Source: Thermus sp. 2.9
GTDB lineage: Bacteria; Deinococcota; Deinococci; Deinococcales; Thermaceae
DNA length: 64,000 nucleotides
Assembly (NCBI RefSeq): GCF_000794385.1
Contig: NZ_JTJB01000030.1
Coordinates: 43,708 to 107,707 of the forward strand
Direction: 5' to 3'
Part shown: positions 51,527-61,623 of the stretch, one piece after another
How the letters are laid out: each line of letters opens with the position of its first letter
Position numbering within the stretch: position 1 is the first letter of the stretch
Made by a program: the position numbers and the translations under genes
The notes under the pieces: generated by a model
The model's input: the letters and a program-made list of their open reading frames with translations, nothing else
Told to the model about the DNA's origin: nothing
The model's database searches: none

Positions 51527-53110
51527 TTAGCGCTTCTCTATGCTTTCAAAGGACTCGGAGCCCAAGGGGCTCGGCACCCAGCCCACGATGTTCTTCCGCT
51601 TGGCGAGGAGGGGTTGGGAGTGGACGATGGGGATGCGCAGGGCCAGGTTGAAGGTGAGTTCGTCCGCTTGCTGGTAAAGCCGCTTGCGCTCCTCCAGGTT
51701 GGGCGTGGTGGCCGCCTTGGTGAGGAGGTCGCCCAGCTCCTTCACGCAAAGGGGCTTGCCGGTACTGTCAAACAGGTCGGCGATGGGGCAGGCGAAGTGG
51801 GGGTCGTAGAAGTTTTGCGGGTCGCCGTAGTCCCCCGTCCAACCCAGCATGTACGCCTGGAAGCCCGGGGCCTGCTTGCGGTCGGCCAGGTAGCTGGCCC
51901 AGTCCTTGGTCTGGAGCTTCACCCGGATCCCGATGGCGGAAAGGTCGGCGGCCATGGCCTCGGCGATCTCCTTGGGCGTGGGGAAGTAGGGACGGGAGAC
52001 GGGCATGTACCAAAGTTCTAGGTCAAACCCGTTGGGGTAACCGGCCTCTGCCAAGAGGGCCTTGGCCCTTTGGGGGTTGAACTCGTAGTCCTTTACCTTG
52101 GCGGACTGGAAAGCCTTCATGGAAGGCGGGGTGAAGTGACCGTCCGTGAGGCCCAGCTTGCCCCAGAAAGCCTGGACGATGGCCTTTTTGTTGATGGCCA
52201 TGGCGATGGCCTGCCGTACCCGGGCATCGGAGAGGGGTTTGTGGGCCGGGTTCAGCGCCAGGTAGCCCACGTTGAAGGAGGGGCGGAAGACCGCATCCAG
52301 GTTCTTGTCCCCCTCCACGTCCTTGAGGTTGGCGGGGGGGATATCCGTGGTGAAATCAATGGTTCCCGCCTTCAGGGCCGCCAGACGGGCGGCGGGGTCC
52401 TTGATCACGCGGAAGACCACGCGGTCCACCTTGGGGAAGCCCTTCTTCCAGTAGTTGGGGTTCTTCTCCAGGACGATCTGCTCCCCGGGCCGCCACTCCA
52501 CCAGCCGGAAAGGCCCGGTACCCACGGCGCTCCCCGTGGGGGAGCCGTACTTGGCCCCGTCCTTCTGGATGGCGGCGGGGCTGGCGATGCCGAAGTACCC
52601 CGAGCCGATGGCGGCGGGGAAGGCGGGGAAGGGTTGGGTGAGGACGAAGCGCACGGTGTACTTGTCCACCACCTGGACTTCCTTCAGCAAGGAGCCGGGG
52701 TCGCCCTTGAAGCCGCCAAAGAGCTCGGGCCAGATCTCGTAACGGGCGGCGGCGTCAATGCGGGTGGGGTTCTTGGGATCCCACCAGCGCTCCACGTTGA
52801 ACTTCACCGCCTCGGCGGTGAGCTCGGTGCCGTCTTGGAAGCGCACCCCTTGCCGCAGGCGGAAGGTCCAGACCTTGCCGTCCTGGGAGCTGAACCAGCT
52901 GGTGGCCAGACCGGCGGTGACCTCGGTGGAGCCCGGCTTGAAGTCCACCAAGGTGTCGTAGATCTGCCGCTGGACGTAGATGGAGATCCCGTCGGTGATG
53001 TTGCCGGGCTCGAGGCTCACCGGCTCCCCGTTAGCCCCGAAGACCAGGGTCTTTTGGGCGAGCCCAAGCCCAAGGGCTACCAACAGGCCGAGTAGAAGTT
53101 TTCCCTTCAT
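51527..53110 (-). CDS. dppA: Peptide ABC transporter substrate-binding protein
   Basis: A family 5 (DppA/OppA/NikA) extracytoplasmic binding protein, 527 residues. The signal peptide is MKGKLLLGLLVALGLGLAQ. The mature part has LEPGNITDGISIYVQRQIYD near 34 and VWTFRLRQGVRFQDG near 80. VGTGPFRLVEWRPGEQIVLE and YLALNPAHKPLSDARVRQA are typical SBP_bac_5 blocks. There is no lipobox Cys, so it is probably periplasmic. The ATG follows AAAGGAGAA. First gene of dppABC. Confidence 0.92.
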   Translation of the reverse strand: MKGKLLLGLLVALGLGLAQKTLVFGANGEPVSLEPGNITDGISIYVQRQIYDTLVDFKPGSTEVTAGLATSWFSSQDGKVWTFRLRQGVRFQDGTELTAEAVKFNVERWWDPKNPTRIDAAARYEIWPELFGGFKGDPGSLLKEVQVVDKYTVRFVLTQPFPAFPAAIGSGYFGIASPAAIQKDGAKYGSPTGSAVGTGPFRLVEWRPGEQIVLEKNPNYWKKGFPKVDRVVFRVIKDPAARLAALKAGTIDFTTDIPPANLKDVEGDKNLDAVFRPSFNVGYLALNPAHKPLSDARVRQAIAMAINKKAIVQAFWGKLGLTDGHFTPPSMKAFQSAKVKDYEFNPQRAKALLAEAGYPNGFDLELWYMPVSRPYFPTPKEIAEAMAADLSAIGIRVKLQTKDWASYLADRKQAPGFQAYMLGWTGDYGDPQNFYDPHFACPIADLFDSTGKPLCVKELGDLLTKAATTPNLEERKRLYQQADELTFNLALRIPIVHSQPLLAKRKNIVGWVPSPLGSESFESIEKR

Positions 53111-53152
53111 AGTTCTCCTTTCCGGGGTTCCTCCCCTGGGTGTGCCGGACCA

Positions 53153-53182
53153 AGTATAAAGCGCCCCCCTTGGGGGGCGCAA
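53153..53182 (-). promoter_or_regulatory. Promoter of dppABC, inside liv terminator
   Basis: TATACT (53153-53158) lies 18 bp from TTGCGC (53177-53182). The -35 occupies the right arm of the liv terminator hairpin and the -10 overlaps its U tract. Confidence 0.5.
53156..53180 (-). terminator. Terminator of liv operon
   Basis: GCGCCCCCC / GGGGGGCGC 9-bp perfect stem with a 2-nt AA turn (53161-53180), followed by TTTAT on the minus strand, 18 bp after the livF stop. Confidence 0.75.
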
Positions 53183-53198
53183 GCCTGGTGTGCCGGCC

Positions 53199-53908
53199 TT
53201 AGCCTTCCCCCAGGTAGGCCTTTTGCACCTCGGGGTTTTCCGCAAGCGCCTTGGCCGGTCCCGAGAGGGTGATCTCCCCCGTGGCCAGCACGTAGCCCCG
53301 ATGGGCGATCTGCAGGGCGAGCCTGGCGTTTTGCTCCACCAGGAGAATGGTCTTGCCCTCTCGGTTGAGCTTCTGAATGGTCTCAAAGATGAAGTCCACC
53401 AGCACCGGGGCCAGGCCCATGGAGGGCTCGTCCATGAGGAGGATCCTGGGGTTTTGCATCAAGGCCCGGCCGATGGCCAGCATCTGCTGCTCCCCCCCGG
53501 AGAGCGTCCCCCCCTTCTGGCCCCGGCGCTCGTAGAGGCGGGGGAAGAGGGCGAAGACCTGCTCCTTGCGTTCCTGGACCACCTTGCGGTCCTTCTCCAG
53601 GTACGCCCCAATTTCCAGGTTCTCCTCCACCGTGAGCCTGGGGAAGATCTTCCGCCCCTCGGGCACATGCCCCACCCCCAGGGCCACGATCTGGTGTGGG
53701 GGGAGGCGGTGGATGGCCTTCCCTTGGAAGAGGACCTCCCCCTGCCTCGGCTTCACCAGGCCGCTGATGGTCCTTAAGGTGGTGCTCTTGCCCGCCCCGT
53801 TGGAGCCGATCAGGGTCACGATCTCCCCTTCCTCCACGTGGAGGGAAATGCCCTTTAGGGCGTGGATGTGGCCATAGTAGGTGTGCACCCCCTTGAGCTC
53901 CAGAAGGC

Positions 53909-53912
<4 letters not shown>
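53199..53912 (-). CDS. livF: Branched-chain amino acid ABC transporter ATPase LivF
   Basis: One of two ATPases of the HAAT-type importer, 237 residues. Walker A is LIGSNGAGKSTTLRT near 35. GHVPEGRKIFPRLTVEENLE is near 83, a hallmark of LivF. The signature is GTLSGGEQQMLAIGRAL near 138, and Walker B is ILLMDEPSMGLAP. It overlaps livG by 4 bp and is the last gene of the liv operon. Confidence 0.95.
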
Positions 53913-54684
<772 letters not shown>

Positions 54685-54688
<4 letters not shown>

Positions 54689-56013
54689 GCCTCCTCCATC
54701 TCCGCCTTGTGGCGCTTTTCCGGGATCAGGCCTTCCGGGCGGAAGATCATCATCAAGACCAGGATAAGGCCGAAGACCAGCCTTTCGTACTTGGCGGGGT
54801 CCACCTGGCTTGGGATTTGGGGCAGGCTGGTGCGCACGAACTCGCTGAAGGTCTTGAGGATGTCCAGGTTGAGGATGGTGAGGGCCGCCGCCCCCAGGAT
54901 GGCCCCGGGGATGGAGCCCATGCCGCCCAGGATCACCATGCCCAGGATGGTGATGGAGGCGAGGAGGGTGAAGGACTCGGGGGAAACGAAGGTGCGCTGG
55001 GCGGCGAAGATGACCCCCATGACCCCGGAGAAGGCGGCCCCGGTCATGAAGGCCAGGAGCTTGGTGGGCAGAAGAGGAATCCCCATAGAGCGGGCGGCAA
55101 TCTCGTCCTCGCGGATGGCCACCCAGGCCCGGCCGAAGCGGGAGTTGGCCAGGTTGAGGTTGACCAGGACCACGAGCCCGATCATGAGGAGGACCAAAAG
55201 GTAGAAGAACAGCTGGTAGTCCGTGGTCTGGTCCAGCCGCACCCCCAGGGCTCCCATGAGCTCGCGGAACCAGTCAATGGGGGGGCGCTGGATGGGAGTG
55301 ATGCCCTGGGGACCGTTGGTGAAGTTGATGGGGTGGTCCAGGTTGTTGGCCAGGATGCGCACCACCTCCCCCAGGCCCAGGGTGACGATGGCCAGGTAGT
55401 CCCCCCGGAGCCTTAGGGCGGGCAGGCCGATGAGGAGGCCGGTGAGGGCGGTGGTGACGATGGCGATGAGCATGAAGAGGTACATGTACTCCCCGGGCAA
55501 AGGGAAGTTCCCCGCCAGGAAGTTTCTTGCCTGCTCGGAGCCGAAGATGGCCCAGGTGTAGGCCCCCACGGCGAAGAAGGCGGCGTAGCCCAGGTCCAAA
55601 AGCCCCGCCATGCCCACCACCACGTTGAGCCCCAGGGCCATGGCGGCGTAGATGCCAATCTGAATGCCTAGCTCAAAGATAAAGGTATTGGCGAAGCCCG
55701 CCATGGGCACGGAAAGGAGGAGGATGGCGAGGCCCAAAAGCCCCCGAATCCAGGTGGGGATACGGGGCAAGGTGGTGAGGGCCACCAGGATGCCCACAAG
55801 GCCGATGAGGCCCAAGGTGTTCCCGGAGCGCACGAGCCCCAGGGTGAAGGCCAGGGTGAGGAGGGCCAGGTTCAGGGTGCGCGCCTCGGGAGAAAGCCTT
55901 AGGAAAGCGGTGGTTCCCAGGGCCACCAGGCCAACGAGGTTGGCGAGGGGTCCAGGGGCGAGGTAGGCGAGGCCTAGGAAGGCCAGGCTGAGAAGCGTGG
56001 CGAGGGCGCTCAT
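54685..56013 (-). CDS. livM: Branched-chain amino acid ABC permease LivM
   Basis: A 442-residue permease, longer than many LivM because of an N-terminal extension of about 90 hydrophobic residues. GLNVVVGMAGLLDLGYAAFF near 128 is the family signature. LRGDYLAIVTLGLGEVVRI is near 208. The ATPase-contact region IREDEIAARSMGIPLLPTKL lies near 300. It overlaps livH and livG by 4 bp each. Confidence 0.94.
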
Positions 56014-56978
56014 ACCTTCTCCTTGACCACCTGCCCCAAAAGCCCTTGGGGCCTAAGGAGCAGGATGAGGATGAGGATGAGGAAGGCCACCACGTCCTTG
56101 TACTCGGTGCCGAAGTTGCCGTTGGTCAGGATGGGCAGGTAGGTGCCGAAGAAGTTTTCCAGCTGCCCCAAGACCAGGCCCCCCAGCATGGCCCCGGGGA
56201 TGTTGCCGATGCCCCCCAAGACGGCGGCGGTGAAGGCTTTAAGGCCGGGCAAAAAGCCCACGTAAGGGGTGATGGTGGTGTACTGGAGGGCGAAAAGCAC
56301 CCCCGCCACCCCGCCCAGGGAGCCGCCGATCAGGAAGGTGCGGGAGATGATGCGGTCGGGGTCAATGCCCATGAGGCTCGCCGTGGAGAGGTCCTGGGCC
56401 ACGGCGCGGATGGCCACCCCCAGCTTGGTGCGGTTCACCAGGTAGGTGAGCCCGAGGAGCATGAGGATGGAAACCCCCATGAGGATGAAGGACTTGGTCT
56501 GGGCGAAGATGGCCCCGCCGAAGAGCTCCACGCTGCCCTCGAGGTCCTGCACGGTGCGCATCCTGAGGAAGAACTCGTTGTGCCAAAGCCCCTCAACGAG
56601 GCGCACCAGGTCCTGGAGGATAAAGGAAACCCCGATGGCGGTGATGAGGGGGACCAGGCGGTTGGTGGTGCCCCGTTTGCGCAAGGGACGGTAGGCGAAG
56701 CGCTCCACCAAAATGGCGGTGATCCCCGCCACCACCCCGCCCAGCACCAGGGCGAGGAAGAGGAGGACAAAACCGTTTCCCACCTGGGGGGCCAGGTAGC
56801 GGAAGACCTCCACCCCCACCACCGCCCCGATCATGAAGATTTCCGAGTGGGCGAAGTTGATGAGCTCCAAGACGCCGTACACCATGGTGTAGCCCAGGGC
56901 CACCATGGCGTAGACAAAGCCCAGGATGAAGCCATCAAAGACCACCTGGGGTAGTAGGGCCAGGATTTGTTCTAGCAA
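56010..56978 (-). CDS. livH: Branched-chain amino acid ABC permease LivH
   Basis: A 322-residue permease with about eight TM segments. FVYAMVALGYTMVYGVLELI near residue 20 and NFAHSEIFMIGAVVGVEVFR form the LivH signature. AVAQDLSTASLMGIDPDRII near 192 is the EAA-like loop. It is separated from the binding-protein gene by a perfect palindromic hairpin. Confidence 0.94.
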   Translation of the reverse strand: MLEQILALLPQVVFDGFILGFVYAMVALGYTMVYGVLELINFAHSEIFMIGAVVGVEVFRYLAPQVGNGFVLLFLALVLGGVVAGITAILVERFAYRPLRKRGTTNRLVPLITAIGVSFILQDLVRLVEGLWHNEFFLRMRTVQDLEGSVELFGGAIFAQTKSFILMGVSILMLLGLTYLVNRTKLGVAIRAVAQDLSTASLMGIDPDRIISRTFLIGGSLGGVAGVLFALQYTTITPYVGFLPGLKAFTAAVLGGIGNIPGAMLGGLVLGQLENFFGTYLPILTNGNFGTEYKDVVAFLILILILLLRPQGLLGQVVKEKV

Positions 56979-56999
56979 GACGCCTCCTTTCTCCGGGCC

Positions 57000-57028
57000 A
57001 AGGGGGTGGCCAGCTGGCCACCCCCTTT
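57000..57028 (-). terminator. Intercistronic hairpin between binding-protein gene and livH
   Basis: AAGGGGGTGGCCAG / CTGGCCACCCCCTT is a 14-bp perfect palindrome, with no real T tract on the minus strand. It is likely an mRNA-stabilising or attenuating hairpin favouring the binding protein. Confidence 0.65.
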
Positions 57029-57044
57029 AGGATGTTGCCTCAGT

Positions 57045-58214
57045 TTACCTGGAGCCCGGGGCCGCCATCTCAATGACGCGGATCAGCTTGTGTCGGCCAC
57101 TTGCCGCTGGAGGCCACTGCATCACGAAGTACTTGGCTTTCTTGTTGTCGCCCTTGTCGTCAAACTCAATGGTGCCGGTGAGGCCTTCCAGCTTGACCTT
57201 GCGCACTTCCTGGCTCACCTGCTCCCGGGTGGGCTTCTTGCCCCCGTTCGCCTTGATGGCGTTCTCCAAGGCGGTGAGGATCACCTGGGCAGAGTCGTAG
57301 GCGTAGATGCCGAAGCCCTCCATGTCCTTGCCGTACTTCTGTTTGAAGCGCTGGGCCACAGCCCTGGCCTTGGGGAAGGCGGACACGGGGCCCGCCACGG
57401 TGGTGTAGAAGGTGCCGGCGGCGTTCTGGGCCCCCGCCAGGCGCACGAACTCGCTGGAATCCAAGCCGTCGCCGCCCATGAGCCGGGTGCGGAGCCCACG
57501 CTCCCGGAGCTGCTTCACAAAAGGACCGATTTGGCTGTAGATGCCTCCGAAGTAAATTAGCTCAGGCACGGGACGGGCACCCCGGATCTGGTTGATGATG
57601 GGCACGAAGTTGGAGGTTTCCTCGGTGCCCACAAAGGCCACCGCTTTCCCGCCCAGGGCCTCAAACCGCTTCTTGAACTCCTCCGCCAAGCCCTGGCCGT
57701 AGGCGGTCTTGTCGTGGATGATGAAGACGTTCTTCACCTTCAGGTTGTTGAAGGCGTACTCCGCCCCCACTGGACCTTGCACGTCGTCGCGGCCGCAGAT
57801 GCGGTTCACGTTGGGCAGGCGGCGGTCCGTGACCCGGGGGTTGGTGTTGGCGGGGGAGACCATGACCAGGTTCACCCGGGCGTAGACCTCGCTGGAGGGA
57901 ATGGCCACGCCGGAGTTCAAGTGGCCCACCACGCCCAGGATGTCGGGGTCGTTGATGATGCGGTTGGCGTTGGCCACGCCCACATCGGGGTTGGCCTGGT
58001 CGTCGTAAGGCACCAGGACCAGGTCAAAGCCCAGGGCCTTGAACTTGGCCTTGGCCTCCTCCACCGCCAGCTCCGCTCCCAGCTTGATCTGTTCCCCCAA
58101 GGCGGCTTGGGGGCCAGAAAGGGGGGACTGGGTGGCGATCTTGATGACGTTGGCCTGGCCCAGGGCCATGCCCAAGGCGGCTACACCTGCTACCAGAAGC
58201 CCGATTTTCCTCAT
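57045..58214 (-). CDS. Branched-chain amino acid-type ABC substrate-binding protein
   Basis: A periplasmic LivJ/LivK-type binding protein, 389 residues. The signal peptide is MRKIGLLVAGVAALGMALGQA. It has IKIATQSPLSGPQAALGEQI near 28, LVPYDDQANPDVGVANA near 70, and VVGHLNSGVAIPSSEVYA near 98. FIIHDKTAYGQGLAEEFKKR is near 165. The ATG at 58214 follows AAGGAGGTG. First and probably most expressed gene of the liv operon. The actual ligand (Leu/Ile/Val or other amino acid) is inferred from family only. Confidence 0.92.
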   Translation of the reverse strand: MRKIGLLVAGVAALGMALGQANVIKIATQSPLSGPQAALGEQIKLGAELAVEEAKAKFKALGFDLVLVPYDDQANPDVGVANANRIINDPDILGVVGHLNSGVAIPSSEVYARVNLVMVSPANTNPRVTDRRLPNVNRICGRDDVQGPVGAEYAFNNLKVKNVFIIHDKTAYGQGLAEEFKKRFEALGGKAVAFVGTEETSNFVPIINQIRGARPVPELIYFGGIYSQIGPFVKQLRERGLRTRLMGGDGLDSSEFVRLAGAQNAAGTFYTTVAGPVSAFPKARAVAQRFKQKYGKDMEGFGIYAYDSAQVILTALENAIKANGGKKPTREQVSQEVRKVKLEGLTGTIEFDDKGDNKKAKYFVMQWPPAASGRHKLIRVIEMAAPGSR

Positions 58215-58254
58215 AGGCACCTCCTTGAAAGGCACGCGTTCGCGTTGCGGCCCT

Positions 58255-58285
58255 ATTCTACGGGGGGGGTAGCGGGCTTTGTCAA
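58255..58285 (-). promoter_or_regulatory. Promoter of liv operon
   Basis: TTGACA (58280-58285) and TAGAAT (58255-58260) on the minus strand, with a 19-bp spacer containing a C8 run. Both boxes are strong; the spacer is longer than usual. Confidence 0.6.
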
Positions 58286-58303
58286 TGCCCCCACGGAAAG
58301 TTT

Positions 58304-58327
58304 ATGCCTGACCCACGGGTCAGGCAT
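58304..58327. promoter_or_regulatory. Perfect 11-bp palindrome upstream of liv promoter
   Basis: ATGCCTGACCC-AC-GGGTCAGGCAT. It lies 18 bp upstream of the liv -35 box and has no T tract, so an operator for a dimeric regulator is more likely than a terminator. Confidence 0.5.
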
Positions 58328-58331
58328 GCAG

Positions 58332-58364
58332 AAACCCCCACCCGGTACGGGGGCCGGGTGGGGG
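58332..58364 (-). terminator. Terminator of glnA
   Basis: CCCCCACCCGG / CCGGGTGGGGG 11-bp stem with an 8-nt loop, followed by TTTCT on the minus strand, about 10 bp after the glnA stop. Confidence 0.7.
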
Positions 58365-58373
58365 GCAAGGGGT

Positions 58374-59714
58374 CTAGTACGTGGCCAGGTACTGGTCCAG
58401 CTCCCACTGGTGGACGGTGACCCGGTAGTCGTCCCACTCCATCTGCTTGGCCTGGAGGAAGTGGGTGTAGACGTGTTCCCCCAGGGCTTCGCGGATCACA
58501 GGGTCCTTCTTAAGCGCCTCTAGGGCCTCCCGCAAGGTGCCGGGGAGCTCGCGGATCTTGTGCTTCCTTCGCTCCCGCACGCTCATCTGGTAGATGTTGC
58601 GCTGGATGGGCGGGGGAGGCAGGAGCTTGCGCTCAATCCCGTCCATGGCGGCGGCGGCCATGACCGCCAGGGCCAGGTAGGGGTTGGCGGAGGGGTCGGG
58701 CATCCTAAGCTCCGCCCGGGTGCCCACGCCCCGGCGGGCGGGAATGCGGATCATGGCGGAGCGGTTGGAGGCGGACCAGGCGATGTTGGTGGGGGCCTCG
58801 TACCCGGGGGTGAGACGCTTGTAGGAGTTCACCAGGGGGTTGGTGATGGCCACCATGCCCTCGGCGTGCTCCAGAAGTCCGGCGATGAAGTGGAGGGCGG
58901 TCTTGGAAAGCTGGTACTCCGCCTTGGGGTCGTAGAAGGCGTTCTCCCCGTTTTTGAAGAGGGAGAGGTGGGTGTGCATGCCGCTGCCGTTGATGCCCCG
59001 TATGGGCTTGGGCAAGAAGGTGGCGTGGAGGCCGTGGTTCAAGGCCACCCGCTTCACCACCCACTTGAAGGTGGCGATGTTGTCGGCGGTGGTGAGGGCC
59101 TCGGCGTACTTGAAGTCAATCTCGTGCTGCCCCGGGGCCACCTCGTGGTGGGAGGCCTCAATCTCAAAGCCCATGGCCACCAAGGCGTTGACCATGTCGC
59201 GCCGGGCCTCCTCCCCCTTGTCAATGGGGGCCAGGTCAAAGTAGCCCGCCTTGTCGTGGGTTTCCGTGGTGGGCAGGCCCTCGGGGGTCCTTAGGAAGAG
59301 GAAGAACTCGGGCTCTGGGCCGGCGTACATGTTGTCAAAGCCGAGCTTCTTCAGCCGCTCAATCTGCCGCTTGAGGACGTACCGGGGGTCCCCCTCAAAG
59401 GGGCGGCCGTCGGGGTAGTGGACGTCGCAGATGAGCCGGGCCACCTTGCCCCGCTTGGGGTCCTCCACCAGGTCGGGCAGGATAACGAAGGTGTCGTAGT
59501 CGGGCCGGAGGAGCATGTCCGACTCCTCAATGCGGGTGAAGCCCTCAATGGAGGAGCCGTCAAACATGATTTCCCCGTCTAGGGCCTTCTCAAACTGGGA
59601 CTCCGGCACCTCCACGTTTTTCACCACGCCCAGGATGTCGGTGATCTGCAGGCGCAGGAACTTCACGCCCTCGGACTTGAGCGCCTTGAGGATCTCCGCC
59701 TTGGTGTACGCCAT
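58374..59714 (-). CDS. glnA: Glutamine synthetase, type I (short alpha form)
   Basis: ATP-dependent amidation of glutamate, the main ammonia-assimilating step; a dodecamer in the cytoplasm. The 446-residue protein has [20 protein letters not shown] near 47 and [12 protein letters not shown] near 135. [16 protein letters not shown] is near 198 and [11 protein letters not shown] near 250. The catalytic Arg region is [17 protein letters not shown] near 325. The length and missing C-terminal adenylylation motif fit the GSI-alpha group. A strong SD (GGAGGAGG) precedes the ATG. Confidence 0.96.
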   Translation of the reverse strand: MAYTKAEILKALKSEGVKFLRLQITDILGVVKNVEVPESQFEKALDGEIMFDGSSIEGFTRIEESDMLLRPDYDTFVILPDLVEDPKRGKVARLICDVHYPDGRPFEGDPRYVLKRQIERLKKLGFDNMYAGPEPEFFLFLRTPEGLPTTETHDKAGYFDLAPIDKGEEARRDMVNALVAMGFEIEASHHEVAPGQHEIDFKYAEALTTADNIATFKWVVKRVALNHGLHATFLPKPIRGINGSGMHTHLSLFKNGENAFYDPKAEYQLSKTALHFIAGLLEHAEGMVAITNPLVNSYKRLTPGYEAPTNIAWSASNRSAMIRIPARRGVGTRAELRMPDPSANPYLALAVMAAAAMDGIERKLLPPPPIQRNIYQMSVRERRKHKIRELPGTLREALEALKKDPVIREALGEHVYTHFLQAKQMEWDDYRVTVHQWELDQYLATY

Positions 59715-59769
59715 TTTCCTCCTCCTTGATCCGCCGTGGCCCCTTTTGCGCGGTAAACCCCGGGCGGAT

Positions 59770-59803
59770 TGTGCAAAGTGTACGGCATAAATGTGCAGAA
59801 TGT
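59770..59803. repeat. Two direct repeats TGTGCARARTGT, 22 bp apart, over glnA promoter
   Basis: TGTGCAAAGTGT (59770-59781) and TGTGCAGAATGT (59792-59803) match at 10 of 12 positions, and their spacing equals two helical turns. One overlaps the -10 and the other the -35 of glnA, so they are candidate repressor sites. Confidence 0.6.
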
Positions 59804-59806
59804 CAA
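59777..59806 (-). promoter_or_regulatory. Promoter of glnA
   Basis: Consensus TTGACA (59801-59806), 18-bp spacer, TACACT (59777-59782) on the minus strand. The leader is about 55 nt. Confidence 0.75.
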
Positions 59807-59852
59807 CCCATGTCGTGTCATATGCGCTCTGAAATGGCACCGGAATGGCCCC

Positions 59853-59885
59853 TTGACCTTTCCCTGAAGGAACCTCGGCTAGACT
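59853..59885 (+). promoter_or_regulatory. Possible promoter of 5'-nucleotidase gene
   Basis: TTGACC (59853-59858) and TAGACT (59880-59885) have a 21-bp spacer, longer than optimal. CGGAGG follows as a ribosome site. Confidence 0.35.
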
Positions 59886-59901
59886 TAAAGCGGAGGTACC
59901 T

Positions 59902-61569
59902 ATGGCGCATGGGATGAAGCGGCGGGATCTATTGCGGGCGGGTGCGGTCTTGGGGCTTGCGGGGCTTGGCCTGGGGCGAGCCCAAGGGGCCTTTACCCTG
60001 ACCCTGGTGCACACCAACGACACCCATGCCCACCTGGAGCCCATGGAGCTCACCCTTTCCGGGCAGAAAGTGCGGGTGGGCGGGGTGGCGCAGCGGGTGG
60101 CCTTCTTTGACCGGTTGCGGGCAAGCCGCAAGAACCTCCTCTTTTTGGACGCCGGGGATGTCTTCCAGGGCACCCTTTACTTCAACCAGTACCGGGGCTT
60201 GGCGGACCGCTACTTCATGCACCGGATGCTCTACCGGGTCATGGCCCTGGGGAACCACGAGTTTGACCTGGGGCCGGGGCCCTTGGCGGAGTTCCTAAAG
60301 GGGGCCCGGTTTAAGGTGGTTTCCGCCAACGTGGACGCGAGCCGGGAGCCCAGGCTCAAGGGGCTTTTTGCCCCCTATGCCATCGTGAGCGTGGGTAGGG
60401 AGCGGGTGGGGGTGATCGGCCTCACCACCCCCGACACCAAGGAGATCGCCAACCCCGGCCCCACCGTGGACTTCCTGGACCCCTACGAGAGCGCCCAAAA
60501 GGCGGTGTACGAGCTTTTGCGCCGGGGGGTGAACAAGATCCTCCTCCTCTCCCACCTGGGCTACGGCGAGGACCTGAAGCTCGCCCGCAGGCTTGTGGGG
60601 GTGCAGGTGATCGTGGGCGGCCACTCCCACACCCTTTTGGGGAGCTTCCCCCACAAGGAGCTGGCCCCGGCCGGGCCCTACCCCACGGTGGTCAAGAACC
60701 CCGAGGGGAAGGACGTCCTGGTGGTGCAGGCCTGGGAGTGGGGCAAGGTGGTGGGGGTGTTGGAGGTTGCCTTTGACGAGAAGGGGGAGCTTGTCGCCTA
60801 CAAGGGCGAGCCTTTCCTCATGACCCCGGAGGTGTCCCCCGAGGACTTCTTCGCCAAGGAGGCCCTTTTGGCCTACGCCCAGCCCGTGCTGGCCCTGATG
60901 CAACAGGTGATCGCCGAGGCCAAGGTGGACCTGGTGGGGGAAAGGGCCATCGTGCGCCGGCGGGAGAGCAACCTGGGGAACCTGATCGCCGACGGCATGG
61001 TCTGGAAGACCAAAAACGCCGGGGTGCAGATCGCTTTGCAAAATGGGGGCGGCATCCGCGCCTCCATCCCCAAGGGCCCCATCACCGTGGGCAAGGTCTA
61101 CGAGGTGCTCCCCTTTGGCAACACCTTGGTGGTGATGGACCTGAAGGGCAAGGAGATCAAGGCGGCCTTGGAAAACGGGGTTTCCCAGTGGGAGCAGACG
61201 GCGGGGCGCTTCCTGCAGGTCTCCGGCCTCCGCTACGCCTTTGACCTCTCCCGTCCGGTGGGGGACCGGGTGGTACGGGTGGAGGTGAAGGCGGAAAAGG
61301 GGTACGTGCCCTTGGACCTCGAGGCCACCTACCGGGTGGTGGTCAACAACTTCATCGCCGCCGGCGGGGACGGCTTCACCGTCCTCAAGGAGGCCCAGGG
61401 CTACCGGGTGGACACCGGCTTCAGCGACGCCGAGAGCTTTATGGACTACCTCAAGGAGCTCAAGGTGGTGGAGGCGGGCCTCGAGGGGCGGATTGAGGTC
61501 CTGAACGAGCCCAAGGGGGAGCGCCCCGCCTACTGGGCCTACCGGGTGCCGGGTCGGGTGGGAGTGTAG
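59902..61569 (+). CDS. 5'-nucleotidase / UshA-type phosphoesterase, Tat-exported
   Basis: A 555-residue exported metallophosphoesterase. The N-terminus [20 protein letters not shown] is a Tat signal (RRDLL). The catalytic domain (about 30-280) has [37 protein letters not shown] and [13 protein letters not shown], all metal ligands. The C-terminal substrate domain (about 330-510) has [20 protein letters not shown] and [11 protein letters not shown]. It hydrolyses nucleotides outside the membrane for purine and phosphate salvage; exact substrates are unknown. The ATG at 59902 follows GGAGG; a second ATG four codons later is possible. Confidence 0.92.
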   Translation: MAHGMKRRDLLRAGAVLGLAGLGLGRAQGAFTLTLVHTNDTHAHLEPMELTLSGQKVRVGGVAQRVAFFDRLRASRKNLLFLDAGDVFQGTLYFNQYRGLADRYFMHRMLYRVMALGNHEFDLGPGPLAEFLKGARFKVVSANVDASREPRLKGLFAPYAIVSVGRERVGVIGLTTPDTKEIANPGPTVDFLDPYESAQKAVYELLRRGVNKILLLSHLGYGEDLKLARRLVGVQVIVGGHSHTLLGSFPHKELAPAGPYPTVVKNPEGKDVLVVQAWEWGKVVGVLEVAFDEKGELVAYKGEPFLMTPEVSPEDFFAKEALLAYAQPVLALMQQVIAEAKVDLVGERAIVRRRESNLGNLIADGMVWKTKNAGVQIALQNGGGIRASIPKGPITVGKVYEVLPFGNTLVVMDLKGKEIKAALENGVSQWEQTAGRFLQVSGLRYAFDLSRPVGDRVVRVEVKAEKGYVPLDLEATYRVVVNNFIAAGGDGFTVLKEAQGYRVDTGFSDAESFMDYLKELKVVEAGLEGRIEVLNEPKGERPAYWAYRVPGRVGV

Positions 61570-61571
61570 GG

Positions 61572-61619
61572 GTGGAAAAGCCCCGGGAGGGGATAGGCCC
61601 CCTTCCCGGGGTTTTCCAC
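61572..61619. terminator. Bidirectional terminator
   Basis: GTGGAAAAGCCCCGGGA (from 61572) pairs with TCCCGGGGTTTTCCAC (to 61619). The A and T runs flanking the GC stem serve both the nucleotidase gene and the MOSC operon. Confidence 0.75.
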
Positions 61620-61623
61620 AGCC

